Positions 44,228 to 52,823 of a stretch of DNA of 64,000 bases are shown here, piece after piece; position 1 is the stretch's first letter; the number at the start of each line of letters is the position of its first letter. The translations under genes were made by a program, and so were the position numbers. A model generated the notes under the pieces. It was not told the DNA's origin. It saw only the letters and a list, made by a program, of their open reading frames with translations, and made no database searches. Source of the DNA: Paenibacillus sp. H1-7 (GTDB lineage: Bacteria > Bacillota > Bacilli > Paenibacillales > NBRC-103111); assembly GCF_022354825.1 (NCBI RefSeq), contig NZ_CP031168.1:6697501-6761500 (forward strand), read 5' to 3'.

Positions 44228-45700
44228 TTAGGCTGTGGGATGTTGCGGCACCCGGACTTCTTCCCCGTCGGCACCGATAAACCGGATATCGCTGCAGCTG
44301 CGCTCCGTGTAAGCAGGAAGGCTTTTGGCATGAACCTGCACCTCACGAAACACAATCTGCTGAGCATCGATGCAGGTAATTCCTTCATCGGCGCTGACCG
44401 TCACTCTTTCGAACGTCAAACGATCGAGCGGCATCTCGGGAAGGCCGCGGAGGAAAATCCCTTTTTTCGCGCCCGTGCAGTATGTATCCTGAATCCGAAT
44501 GTTTCTGAAAATCGGCGTCTCTTCCGATACGGGAACCATTTCGGCATATTCCTGGCGGATCTCATAGTACATGTCGAATACGATGGCACTGTGGACGATA
44601 TCCTTCATCCACACGTTCGATACCCGGATGTCCTCGACTACGCCTCCGCGTCCGCGGGTGCTTTTGAACCGAAGTCCGTTATCCGTCCCGATGAACGTGC
44701 AGTCCCGCACTTCCACATGGCGGACGCCTCCGGACATCTCGCTGCCTACGGTAAACCCGCCGTGCCCGTGATATACCGTGCAGTCGCGGATCGTTACGTA
44801 CTCGGTCGGGACGCCGATGCGCCGGCCCTGTTCATTTTTGCCCGATTTCAGACAGATCGCGTCGTCTCCAACGTCAAACGAACAATCATGAATGTTCGCA
44901 TATCGGCAGGAATCCAGATCCAGCCCGTCGCCGTTAACCGAATGCCATGGATTGCGGACGGTGACATGACGGATCGTCACATGCTCACACAAGCGCGGAT
45001 GCAGACACCAGCTTCCCGAATTTTGAAACGTCGGCCCGTCCAAAAGAACGCCATTGCAGCTTGTAAAGCCTAACAACACAGGTCGCAAATACACTTTGTA
45101 CGGTTCATAAGGGGATAAATCCGTCACTCCTTCGGCTTGCAGCGCCTCCGTGACCTGTCTTCCCTCGCTCGCTTCTTTCGTCGGCCACCACATGCCGTTG
45201 CCGTCGTCAAAGCCGCCGGAGGAAACAATTTCCTTCCACTGGCGGTCATTCATTTTGAACTTCTTCACGGGCCGCCATGCCTCTCCCGAGCCATCAAAAA
45301 TACCGGGACCCGTAATGGCAATATCGGTCAAGTTTTCTCCATAAATCGGCGGCATCACCCGCATCGCCTTCAAGCCTTCGTAATTGCTCCGGATGAGCGG
45401 ATACTCATCAAAATTGCGGCTGAAGGTCACCAAAGCTCCCCTCTCGGCATGCAGCCTCACCTTGCTGCGCATTTGGATCGGACCGGTCAGCCATAGCCCT
45501 TTGGGAATAACGACCGTGCCGCCGCCTGCTGAGGAGCAAACTTCCAATGCCACGTTAAATGCCCGGGTGTTGCTTGTCACACCGTCTCCTACCGCTCCGA
45601 AATCCGTAACGTAAAAGGTTTTGTCGGGAAAAACCGGGATGCGAACGGCTTCCTCGTAACCGCCTGCTTCTCCCGCTCCGATATGTTGTTGCTTTGTCAT
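44228..45700 (-). CDS. Polygalacturonase-family glycoside hydrolase, GH28
   Basis: This 490-residue right-handed beta-helix enzyme starts VTDFGAVGDGVTSNTRAFNV and holds the GH28 motifs: NGDGLDLDSC, the catalytic pair in GDDAICLKSGK, YHGHGGFTVGSEMSGG and the RFKSTRGRGG substrate loop. No signal peptide is seen, so an exo-acting enzyme on imported oligogalacturonides or xylogalacturonan is more likely than a secreted endo-enzyme; this is inference. AAAGGAG precedes the ATG at 45700. GH43 follows. Confidence 0.94.
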   Translation of the reverse strand: MTKQQHIGAGEAGGYEEAVRIPVFPDKTFYVTDFGAVGDGVTSNTRAFNVALEVCSSAGGGTVVIPKGLWLTGPIQMRSKVRLHAERGALVTFSRNFDEYPLIRSNYEGLKAMRVMPPIYGENLTDIAITGPGIFDGSGEAWRPVKKFKMNDRQWKEIVSSGGFDDGNGMWWPTKEASEGRQVTEALQAEGVTDLSPYEPYKVYLRPVLLGFTSCNGVLLDGPTFQNSGSWCLHPRLCEHVTIRHVTVRNPWHSVNGDGLDLDSCRYANIHDCSFDVGDDAICLKSGKNEQGRRIGVPTEYVTIRDCTVYHGHGGFTVGSEMSGGVRHVEVRDCTFIGTDNGLRFKSTRGRGGVVEDIRVSNVWMKDIVHSAIVFDMYYEIRQEYAEMVPVSEETPIFRNIRIQDTYCTGAKKGIFLRGLPEMPLDRLTFERVTVSADEGITCIDAQQIVFREVQVHAKSLPAYTERSCSDIRFIGADGEEVRVPQHPTA

Positions 45701-45902
45701 GATGAAGCTCCTTTGGAATCGCTATAGTAAGCCGGATCCGACCTTTTGCATGCCACTTTATTGTACAGCAACGGGAAAAAAACGTTCTACACAATACATG
45801 CTCAGATAAGGAGAACTTGACAATTCTTGCACTCATTTTCGATAAGCACATAGAATCGGACTAATGACGGGTGTCCCGAACGAGCCCGCATCCCGTCTTA
45901 AT

Positions 45903-48062
45903 TTAGGAAAGCTCCGTTCCTGCCGGAACAAACACGACGCACTGATCCGGACGCAGCGTCAACTGGATCGTACCCTCGGTCACCGTCAGCTCACCTAGTG
46001 AAGTGATGCCCTCTAATCCAACCTCGTACAGGGAGGCGGCAGCCACCGTACCCCAACGCTCCGGAAGCTTCCAAAGCTTATCCGTGCAGCCGTTCAGGCT
46101 ATAAGCCATCCATTCCTCCGCTTCCGTATTCCACAATACCGGAAAACAAACATCATCCCCGTCGCGAAGCAATCGCTCGCCCTGCTTGATGATCCGGTAC
46201 TGCTCCTTGATTTCACTTGTGACGCCGTCCGAGAAAATAATCGCACCGTTCTCATCGGCCAGCCTGTCCAGCCGGTTCAGGAAATACCAAGGCAGTGTGT
46301 GAAGCGCAAAATCGCGGGTGAAGCCGGCCAGCTTCTCCGGGTCTTTTTTCATCAAGCTCTCACCCAGCATACTGGAGCCGAACCTAGGGTCGCCTCCATC
46401 CCCTCCGATATATAAACGGGCGGGCACCGTCAGCTGCTCATCGCTTTGAAAACGGACATGCCAGGCAAAAGGCTGCAGGCCGATCAACGGATCCTGGCGG
46501 TAGCTTTTATCGAATTCGGATGTAAAATCGATTCCTTTGTCCCGGAAATAACGGATGATTTGCTTCTGGGTCTCGACTTCTTGCTCCGTAGAAACTCCGT
46601 GATAAGGGCTGATCGGGTCGATCTGCTGCTGCGGGATGATCTGATGGAACGCATCGACATGAATGGTTCCCGCCTCGTGAATCGGGAGCAGCTCCAACAG
46701 GCTGTCGATTCTCCGTGTCGTCAGGCCGGCCTCCCACTCCCGCGTATAGCTGATCGGGTAGCCCCAAACGTAAGTACGAAGCGAGCCGTCCTCCAGCCTC
46801 GCTATGACGTCCTTGTCTATGTATTCCTGCCAAAGCGGGCTCGAATCGCTCGCATCGAGCAGATTGATGTGAAGGCTTACTGTCGTATGATAGCGTTTCG
46901 CTTCCTTCATAAGCCAAATCAGACTGTCTTCCGCTCTGACGTCAGCGTCGCGCTTCAGCTTCGGATTCACGACATCCAGCGCAGGATATCCGGTATCATG
47001 GCCGTCAAACTGCCAGCCGACCAAATACATAATTTTGGGAATTCCTCTTGTCAAGCGGTCGACCTTTCGGATCGTATCCAGCGCCTGCTCGAACGTAGCC
47101 GATACATTGCCGTGGCGATCGGCCATGAACATTTTCATCGTCAGCGTTTGGTGATACTCGTGGCGGAACGGCCGGTCAGGCTCAAAAAGCACCTCGAATG
47201 CGACCTCCGCCGTCCTCGTCACGCCTTCCAGAGTGACAATCGCTGTGACGATGGCCGTCCCCGCGGAATGCAGCTTCGTTCCGGCACGTACTTCCGCTCC
47301 CTCAGCCGTTGGGCGAATGGACGCGATGACCGAGGAATTGCTCGCGGTATATTGTACCCGCGCCAGGCTCAGATCGGCAGCGCTTCCGTCGCTCATGGAC
47401 GCGCTCAAGCGCAGCACCGCCAGGCTGTCCAAGTGCAGCGCCGTCCGGTCCGCATCCAAGCGCACGGACTCGAGAACGGCATCTCCGCGGTCACTCGCCG
47501 ACCGCGACAACGAAACCAGCAGGCCCGTCACCGCTTGATGCAGCTTTGCCGCCGACGCGTCCGCCTGCTCCTGCGTCGCATCCGCTGCCTCGCTCACCGC
47601 TCGTGCGAACTCTATGGCGGCATGAAGCTCCCCCAGCGGTGACGGGCCTGTCGTGACATCCCGCGCCGCCTGCGGGCCGGCTGCGGTGTACTGCCGCTCC
47701 GCTTCGGCCAGCGCCTCGCGGAGCGCCGTTTTATTCGCAGCGGCGGCAAGCTCGATGGCGGGCACGACGACGGTGATCGGAGCCGTCGCCGCCTTTTCGC
47801 CGCTGGCTGCTTCCAATACCTCCAGCACAAGCTCCACCGTCGTATCCGTCCCGATAACCGGGAACACCTGGGCATCCTTCGGAATGACGTCTTCTCTGCT
47901 GGAAGCTAGGATTTGCACTTCATATCCCGCCGGAACGGCAGGCAGCTCCAATAGGGTTTGTCCTTTGGACAGCGTATGTAAGGTACGGATGCTCTGAGCA
48001 ATCCCGGCCGCCGTATCGGATAAGGCTTGGGATGATTTTTCTTGATTAGGGGTGGAATCCAA
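45903..48062 (-). CDS. GH101-like (endo-alpha-N-acetylgalactosaminidase-like) barrel protein
   Basis: This 719-residue protein has an N-terminal beta-like module, a helical region with repeated Ala-rich helices (about 120-200, FIVAR-like), an Ig-like region (about 205-300) and a TIM-barrel part with GIPKIMYLVGWQFDGHDTGY (about 345). Candidate catalytic acids are the Asp in GTIHVDAFHQII and the Glu in IDFTSEFDKSY, as in GH101. Known GH101 enzymes are secreted and over 1000 residues; here no signal peptide is visible and the C-terminal domains are missing. The TTG at 48062 follows AGAGGAAG; an ATG at 48143 has no ribosome site. Function is uncertain. Confidence 0.7.
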   Translation of the reverse strand: MDSTPNQEKSSQALSDTAAGIAQSIRTLHTLSKGQTLLELPAVPAGYEVQILASSREDVIPKDAQVFPVIGTDTTVELVLEVLEAASGEKAATAPITVVVPAIELAAAANKTALREALAEAERQYTAAGPQAARDVTTGPSPLGELHAAIEFARAVSEAADATQEQADASAAKLHQAVTGLLVSLSRSASDRGDAVLESVRLDADRTALHLDSLAVLRLSASMSDGSAADLSLARVQYTASNSSVIASIRPTAEGAEVRAGTKLHSAGTAIVTAIVTLEGVTRTAEVAFEVLFEPDRPFRHEYHQTLTMKMFMADRHGNVSATFEQALDTIRKVDRLTRGIPKIMYLVGWQFDGHDTGYPALDVVNPKLKRDADVRAEDSLIWLMKEAKRYHTTVSLHINLLDASDSSPLWQEYIDKDVIARLEDGSLRTYVWGYPISYTREWEAGLTTRRIDSLLELLPIHEAGTIHVDAFHQIIPQQQIDPISPYHGVSTEQEVETQKQIIRYFRDKGIDFTSEFDKSYRQDPLIGLQPFAWHVRFQSDEQLTVPARLYIGGDGGDPRFGSSMLGESLMKKDPEKLAGFTRDFALHTLPWYFLNRLDRLADENGAIIFSDGVTSEIKEQYRIIKQGERLLRDGDDVCFPVLWNTEAEEWMAYSLNGCTDKLWKLPERWGTVAAASLYEVGLEGITSLGELTVTEGTIQLTLRPDQCVVFVPAGTELS

Positions 48063-48214
48063 CTGCTGCACTTCCTCTCTAAATTTCGCGCTTATACACG
48101 GGGACTGACAAACGGAGCAGCACGTTCTATGTATAGCCAGCATACATGAAATGCGTCTTCCTCGTAAACAGCGTTTTCAAGACATCCGGACGGCGGTCCG
48201 CTTCCGAAAAGTCC

Positions 48215-48243
48215 TTGATTCGGTACCGTGATAAAAGTATGGT
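48215..48243 (+). promoter_or_regulatory. Promoter of the M20 dipeptidase gene
   Basis: TTGATT (48215-48220) and TATGGT (48238-48243) are 17 bp apart, 58 bp before the start codon of the dipeptidase gene. Confidence 0.5.
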
Positions 48244-48300
48244 ATCATGAATGTAAATCGGATAAGAAACCATTATTTTCATTAAACGAGGTGATCGTTC

Positions 48301-49671
48301 ATGGATCAAACGCTTCAAACCTATTTGACAAATCAGCGTGAACGGCATTTGGCCGAGCTGATCGATTTTGTCCGCATTCCCAGCATCAGCGCCAGCACGG
48401 AGCATAAACCGGATATGATCCGGGCCGCCGAATGGCTCGCCGACGCGCTTCGCAAAGCATGCCTCGAGAACGTAGAGGTACTTCCTACGGCAGGTCATCC
48501 CGTCGTGTACGGGGATTGGCTCCATGCTCCCGGCCAGCCTACCGCGCTCATTTATGGGCATTATGACGTCCAGCCAGCCGATCCGTTGGAGCAGTGGAAC
48601 ACGCCTCCGTTCGAGCCCGTCATTCAAGACGGCAAGCTGTACGGCCGTGGGGCTACCGACGACAAAGCCCAGCTGTACACCCACGTCAAAACCGTAGAAG
48701 CCTATTTGCAAACCGTGGGCAAGCTTCCGGTCAATGTGAAGTTTTGCATCGAGGGCGAGGAGGAAATCGCCAGTCCAAGCCTGCCGGCATTTTTGCAGGC
48801 ACAGGCGGAACGGTTGAAGGCCGATGCCATCGTGATCTCCGACGGACCGATGCATGACGAAGGCGTTCCTTCGATTTGCTACGGGCTGAGGGGCTTATGC
48901 GGCTTTCAGATCGACATTCAAGGGGCGAAGAACGATCTGCACTCCGGCTTGTACGGCGGCGGTGTCGCCAATCCGGCTATCGCTCTCGTTGATCTGCTGG
49001 CTTCGATGCGCGATGCCGACGGCCATATCACCATCGACGGCTTCTACGACGGCGTCAATGAATTGAGCGAAGCCGAGCGTGCAGCGTTCCGCGAGCTTCA
49101 ATTCGACGATGCGAAGCAAGCGCGGGAGCTTAAGGTACCCGAGCTGACCGGTGAGCGGGGCTTCTCCTTCCTGGAGCGGACTACGGCCAGACCGACGCTC
49201 GAGATCAACGGCATTTACGGCGGCTATCAGGGAGAAGGGCTGAAGCCTATCGTACCTTCTGCTGCGAGCGCAAAAATATCGTGCCGACTCGTGGACAACC
49301 AGGACCCGGATCAGATCATGAAGCGGATCGAAGGCCATATCGAGAAGCATAAGCCTGCCGGCGTTACAATCAAGGTGCAGCAGACCCACCGCGGCAAGCC
49401 GTTTTACATATCGCCTGAGCATCCGTATATCCGGGCCGCCGCCCGCTCGTATGAAGCCGGGTTCGGCAAAAATCCCGTTTACATTCGCAGCGGCGGCTCC
49501 ATACCGATCGTCGAAGTGTTTTCCCGGGTGCTTGGGGCTCCCGTCGTCATGATGGACTTCGGTCTGCCAGGCGAGAACATGCATGCGCCTAACGAGCATT
49601 TCCATCTCGAGAATTTTGACAAGGGCATTGCTACGCTGTGCTATTATTGGCAGGAGCTGCGCCGCGATTAG
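48301..49671 (+). CDS. M20-family dipeptidase (metallopeptidase)
   Basis: This 456-residue cytosolic metal-dependent peptidase has all M20 metal ligands: His in YGHYDVQPAD, Asp in RGATDDKAQ, Glu in EGEEEIASP, Asp in VISDGPM and a C-terminal His in APNEHFHLENFD. A dimerisation lid is inserted in the middle. It resembles the carnosine-dipeptidase branch, probably acting on dipeptides. The ribosome site GAGGTGATC precedes the ATG at 48301. A kinase-acetyltransferase gene follows 31 bp later and is probably cotranscribed. Confidence 0.94.
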   Translation: MDQTLQTYLTNQRERHLAELIDFVRIPSISASTEHKPDMIRAAEWLADALRKACLENVEVLPTAGHPVVYGDWLHAPGQPTALIYGHYDVQPADPLEQWNTPPFEPVIQDGKLYGRGATDDKAQLYTHVKTVEAYLQTVGKLPVNVKFCIEGEEEIASPSLPAFLQAQAERLKADAIVISDGPMHDEGVPSICYGLRGLCGFQIDIQGAKNDLHSGLYGGGVANPAIALVDLLASMRDADGHITIDGFYDGVNELSEAERAAFRELQFDDAKQARELKVPELTGERGFSFLERTTARPTLEINGIYGGYQGEGLKPIVPSAASAKISCRLVDNQDPDQIMKRIEGHIEKHKPAGVTIKVQQTHRGKPFYISPEHPYIRAAARSYEAGFGKNPVYIRSGGSIPIVEVFSRVLGAPVVMMDFGLPGENMHAPNEHFHLENFDKGIATLCYYWQELRRD

Positions 49672-49702
49672 AACGACCGGCTTTGCAAGGGGGAACGTAC
49701 TT

Positions 49703-50704
49703 ATGCGCAAACTTGTGTTTTTCCTAGGCCCTGCCGGAGCCGGGAAGACGACGCTAGCCAAAGCGCTCTCTTCCCGTCGGGGGGCCGCTTTTTTCGATAT
49801 GGATACACTGCTGCGTCCCGCGGCGGAAGCCATGATGACATTGGCGGGACTCGATCCGAATGACCGGGACTCCGCTATGTATAAGAAGCTGTGCAGAGAT
49901 CTCGGCTACCGGATCACGATGGATGCTGCGCTAGAGAATCTGGAGCTCGGAACGGACGTTTATGTCGTCGGTCCTTTTACGAAGGAAACTGAGGACCCCG
50001 CCTGGATCGAAACGGAGCTGGAGCGAATCGGGGCGTCCTTGCACAACGTAGAGGTCAAGGTCGTATTTGCCTATCTGAAGGATGAGGAGCTTTACCGCCG
50101 CCGCATCGAAGCCAGAGGCTCCGTATTGGACGTCTGGAAGCTGGAGCATTGGGCCGAGTTCAGCCGGTCGCTTCAGATCCGGGATATTCAGTGGAGAATT
50201 CCCGCTTCCTCGGTCCTGTATTTCGATAATTCGGAGTCGATGGTGGAGCCGAATGTCGGTCCTGTTGAAAGCTTCTTGTACAGAAATGAAGCCGCTGCGG
50301 TACAGGTATGCCATGTAAGCTTGAATGATGTGTGGGAGCTGCGGCACCGGGTCATGTGGCCCGACAAAGACCTGGATTTCGTGAAGCTGCAGGACGACTC
50401 GGCCGGGCTTCATTTCGGTTTGGCTGCGAATGGCAAGCTCGTCTCCGTCATCTCGCTTTTTATCGAGGGAGACCGCGCACAATTCCGCAAATTTGCTACT
50501 TTGCAGGACGAGCAGGGCAAAGGGTACGGCACCCGGCTGCTGCAATTTACGCTGGATGAAGCCAAACGGCGGGGAGCCCGCACGATCTGGTGCAATGCCC
50601 GGGCATCCAAGATCGGCTTGTACCGCAAATTCGGCCTTCAGGAGACCGGCGATGGTTTTCAAAAGGAAGGAATCGACTACGTCATTTTGGAAAAAGCCTT
50701 GTAA
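49703..50704 (+). CDS. P-loop kinase-like / GNAT acetyltransferase fusion protein
   Basis: This 333-residue protein joins two enzyme modules. Residues 1-185 have a P-loop kinase-like fold with Walker A GPAGAGKTT at 9-17, AFFDMDTLL (substrate Asp), and VYVVGPFTK. Residues about 197-333 form a GNAT domain with the acetyl-CoA loop QGKGYGTRLL and the end LYRKFGLQETGDGF. The two halves are in one frame with no stop between them. AAGGGGGA precedes the ATG at 49703. The substrates of both parts are unknown; the dipeptidase gene upstream may hint at amino compounds. Confidence 0.85.
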   Translation: MRKLVFFLGPAGAGKTTLAKALSSRRGAAFFDMDTLLRPAAEAMMTLAGLDPNDRDSAMYKKLCRDLGYRITMDAALENLELGTDVYVVGPFTKETEDPAWIETELERIGASLHNVEVKVVFAYLKDEELYRRRIEARGSVLDVWKLEHWAEFSRSLQIRDIQWRIPASSVLYFDNSESMVEPNVGPVESFLYRNEAAAVQVCHVSLNDVWELRHRVMWPDKDLDFVKLQDDSAGLHFGLAANGKLVSVISLFIEGDRAQFRKFATLQDEQGKGYGTRLLQFTLDEAKRRGARTIWCNARASKIGLYRKFGLQETGDGFQKEGIDYVILEKAL

Positions 50705-50725
50705 AGGGCGCTCCTGCTTACATAC

Positions 50726-50770
50726 AAAAAGGTCAGGCCCGTCAATATGCGCGGGAACCTGACCTTTTTT
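50726..50770. terminator. Bidirectional terminator between kinase-GNAT and methyltransferase-like genes
   Basis: AAAAAGGTCAGG and CCTGACCTTTTTT pair around 20 bases with extra inner CCCG/CGGG pairing. It lies between convergent genes and has T-runs in both directions. Confidence 0.85.
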
Positions 50771-50790
50771 ACTTTTAGCGCAAATGCATC

Positions 50791-51771
50791 TTATCCTACC
50801 GCATCCCGGATGCCGATGCCTACTTCGTTTTCGAGAGGCACACTGACGGACTGTACTTTTTCCAAAATCATCGTGTCATAAATCGAACGGTTCTGACTGA
50901 TAATCGTCTGCATCCAATCGCCCGGAACATTCGGCTCCATCGGATAATTGAAGATCGATTTCAGACCGTTGCCGAATCGCAAAATAATTTTGGCGCAGTC
51001 ATTCATCGCTTCCTTCACCTCGTTGATGACATCAAGCTTGTTCTTAACCAGCGAGGCGATAACGATATGAGTCGCTTCCTTCACAAAAGGAATTTCCTTC
51101 AAGCTCTGGCCGGAGAAGGCGACAATGGCATCCAGGCCCGATACTTTGGCTACTTGCTTACCGAGAGCGACCGCTTCCTGGTCAATATCTACGCACAGTA
51201 CTTGGGCTCCCAGCTCTTTGGCGATAGTCAGCGCGGATACCGGCAATGCGCCTGAGCCGATGAACAATACTTTCGATGCCGGTGTAAATCCGAAAAAAGC
51301 GAGCTCCTGTTTGACAGAGTGAGACAGTGCGGATATGTACTGGCTGACATCCAGCTCATTATTGCATACGCAGTTCGACTGATATTTCTCCATATCGCAC
51401 AGCGCTCTCACGGAAGTTTCCCTCAAACATTCCGATTGATTGCAAATTTCCGCATGGCTCCCCCACCGGCACCACCGCTTCATATTTTCCTGGCACGTGA
51501 CGAATTGGCACAAATGATCCAATTTGTCCTGCAGCAGCTCGTAGCAGCCGCAGCATTGGCGGCAGTATTCGTTTAATTCTCTGATTTCGAAATCAAGCCG
51601 CTTCATGTCTAGCAAAAATTCATATTTATCCTTCACCGGACGATCCTCCGTTTCAGATGCATACAGGTTGTAATACCGCTCCATAGGCCACACGTGACCT
51701 AACGAAGCGGCCGGTCGGACGATATAGTGTTCGATCACCCTTCCTTTTCGCACATAGTTATTATTTGCCAA
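50791..51771 (-). CDS. Nicotianamine synthase-like SAM-dependent enzyme with Cys-rich N-terminal part
   Basis: This 326-residue protein ends in a Rossmann SAM-binding domain: SKVLFIGSGALPVSALTIAK (about 167-186) and VLCVDIDQEA, a pattern close to nicotianamine-synthase/CntL enzymes that move an aminobutyl group from SAM in metallophore synthesis; an ordinary methyltransferase remains possible. Uniquely, residues 70-136 contain twelve cysteines (70, 73, 74, 76, 88, 93, 101, 110, 115, 125, 134, 136), suggesting metal or cluster binding. No dehydrogenase or exporter of opine metallophores is adjacent. A Fur/Zur-like box lies about 155 bp upstream. The TTG at 51771 is the longest start (a stop precedes it) but no ribosome site supports it; GTG at 51753 and ATG at 51684 are alternatives. 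Confidence 0.65.
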   Translation of the reverse strand: MANNNYVRKGRVIEHYIVRPAASLGHVWPMERYYNLYASETEDRPVKDKYEFLLDMKRLDFEIRELNEYCRQCCGCYELLQDKLDHLCQFVTCQENMKRWCRWGSHAEICNQSECLRETSVRALCDMEKYQSNCVCNNELDVSQYISALSHSVKQELAFFGFTPASKVLFIGSGALPVSALTIAKELGAQVLCVDIDQEAVALGKQVAKVSGLDAIVAFSGQSLKEIPFVKEATHIVIASLVKNKLDVINEVKEAMNDCAKIILRFGNGLKSIFNYPMEPNVPGDWMQTIISQNRSIYDTMILEKVQSVSVPLENEVGIGIRDAVG

Positions 51772-51926
51772 TCACTGCAAAAATAATCTTGGCTGGACGG
51801 CAGGATGGTCGTCTCTTCCGCCTCTAATTTTGCGGACCGCGAACCCGATCTCTGATCATCTCATTGCATTAAACCGGATTTACATCCGAAAATAGTGACT
51901 ATATAATTAACAAATATTGTAAATTA

Positions 51927-51945
51927 TTGAATGATAACCATTATG
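51927..51945. promoter_or_regulatory. Fur/Zur-like metal-regulator box
   Basis: TTGAATGATAACCATTATG matches the 19-bp Fur consensus of E. coli at 15 positions, with ATGATAA opposite CATTAT inverted arms. It is 156 bp before the minus-strand start of the nicotianamine-synthase-like gene. No other gene starts near it. Confidence 0.45.
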
Positions 51946-52041
51946 GGAGTGCGATGCCTTGATCAAACAAAAGTATGGAAATTTTGCTTTTGTAAGATTC
52001 GCTTCGCTTCGTATGCAAGATAGGTTTATCGCGAAATGACG

Positions 52042-52069
52042 AAAAAAAGAGGCCCCCTAAGGGACCTCT
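52042..52069 (-). terminator. Terminator of the SLH/protease operon
   Basis: AGAGGCCCC and GGGACCTCT pair around a CTAA-type loop, followed on the minus strand by seven T. It lies 42 bp after the protease stop codon. Confidence 0.8.
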
Positions 52070-52111
52070 AATTAAAAACCGCTTCAATCTCAAAGCTTGT
52101 ATTAACTATAT

Positions 52112-52789
52112 TTATTGTTGATTTTCCGACAGCAGCTTGCGTACATCCGACATATCCACTACAAGATGAATGTTGTTCATCGTCCGCAGCGAGCCGGAGA
52201 TAATGCCGCTCAAACGCCCCTGCTGATCCAGCAGAGGACCGCCGGACATACCGCTGGCAATTTGCGCGGAAGTCAGGATGCGATCCCGGCCGTTCACTTC
52301 AGCCTTCGGAGCATTGATTATCCCTTCTGTGATGATCGGCGTATCTTTGATCGGGTAACCTAATGCATACACTTTTTCCCCGTATTTGACGGCCGTCTCC
52401 CGGATCGTAAGTGCAGGATACGGCTGATCTCCCGGAGCAGGCAGCTTCAATACCGCCGCATCGGTGACCTCGTCGAAGCCGATAACTTCAATCGGACTGA
52501 CGACACGCCCATCCGGATACGTTCCTTCGATGCGCCCCGCATCCTTGATAACATGGTAGGCCGTAACCGCCTTACCCTCAGGTGTTATAGTTACCCCTGT
52601 TCCGGCAGACGCAACGGTATCATCACTGCGCAGAATACGGATATAAAAAAGTGCAGGATGAGAAAGCTCGTAAATTTGCTCTGCGTTGTACAATGTCAGC
52701 TCATCCGCATCTGCGTTATGCTCCGAATACAGCAGGATGCCGGAGCAGAGCAGCAGCATAATGAATAAAAGCGATAATTTCCTTTTCAT
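52112..52789 (-). CDS. Secreted trypsin-like serine protease (S1C, no PDZ domain)
   Basis: This 225-residue protease has a signal peptide or single anchor (residues 4-24) and a complete catalytic triad: His in AVTAYHVIKDA, Asp in EVTDAAVLKL and Ser in SGMSGGPLLD. No PDZ domain follows, so it is shorter than DegP/HtrA proteins. The ATG at 52789 follows AAAGGT; a GTG three codons earlier lies too close to it. It is 34 bp after the giant SLH protein gene and surely cotranscribed; processing or quality control of that surface protein is a reasonable guess. Confidence 0.9.
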   Translation of the reverse strand: MKRKLSLLFIMLLLCSGILLYSEHNADADELTLYNAEQIYELSHPALFYIRILRSDDTVASAGTGVTITPEGKAVTAYHVIKDAGRIEGTYPDGRVVSPIEVIGFDEVTDAAVLKLPAPGDQPYPALTIRETAVKYGEKVYALGYPIKDTPIITEGIINAPKAEVNGRDRILTSAQIASGMSGGPLLDQQGRLSGIISGSLRTMNNIHLVVDMSDVRKLLSENQQ

Positions 52790-52823
52790 GTTGAACACAA
52801 CCTTTATATGCGGTCTGGGGCGA

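Larger units (their letters stand above)
51772..52111. other. Intergenic region with metal-box and terminator
   Basis: The 340-bp gap holds a Fur/Zur-like box (51927-51945) in an AT-rich stretch and the terminator of the protease operon (52042-52069). A 26-residue plus-strand open frame from a TTG at 51959 is not supported well enough to call. Confidence 0.5.

Noticed and set aside
51959..52039. Possible 26-residue peptide starting at TTG
   Set aside because: Only a weak GGGAG is upstream and the peptide has no distinguishing feature.
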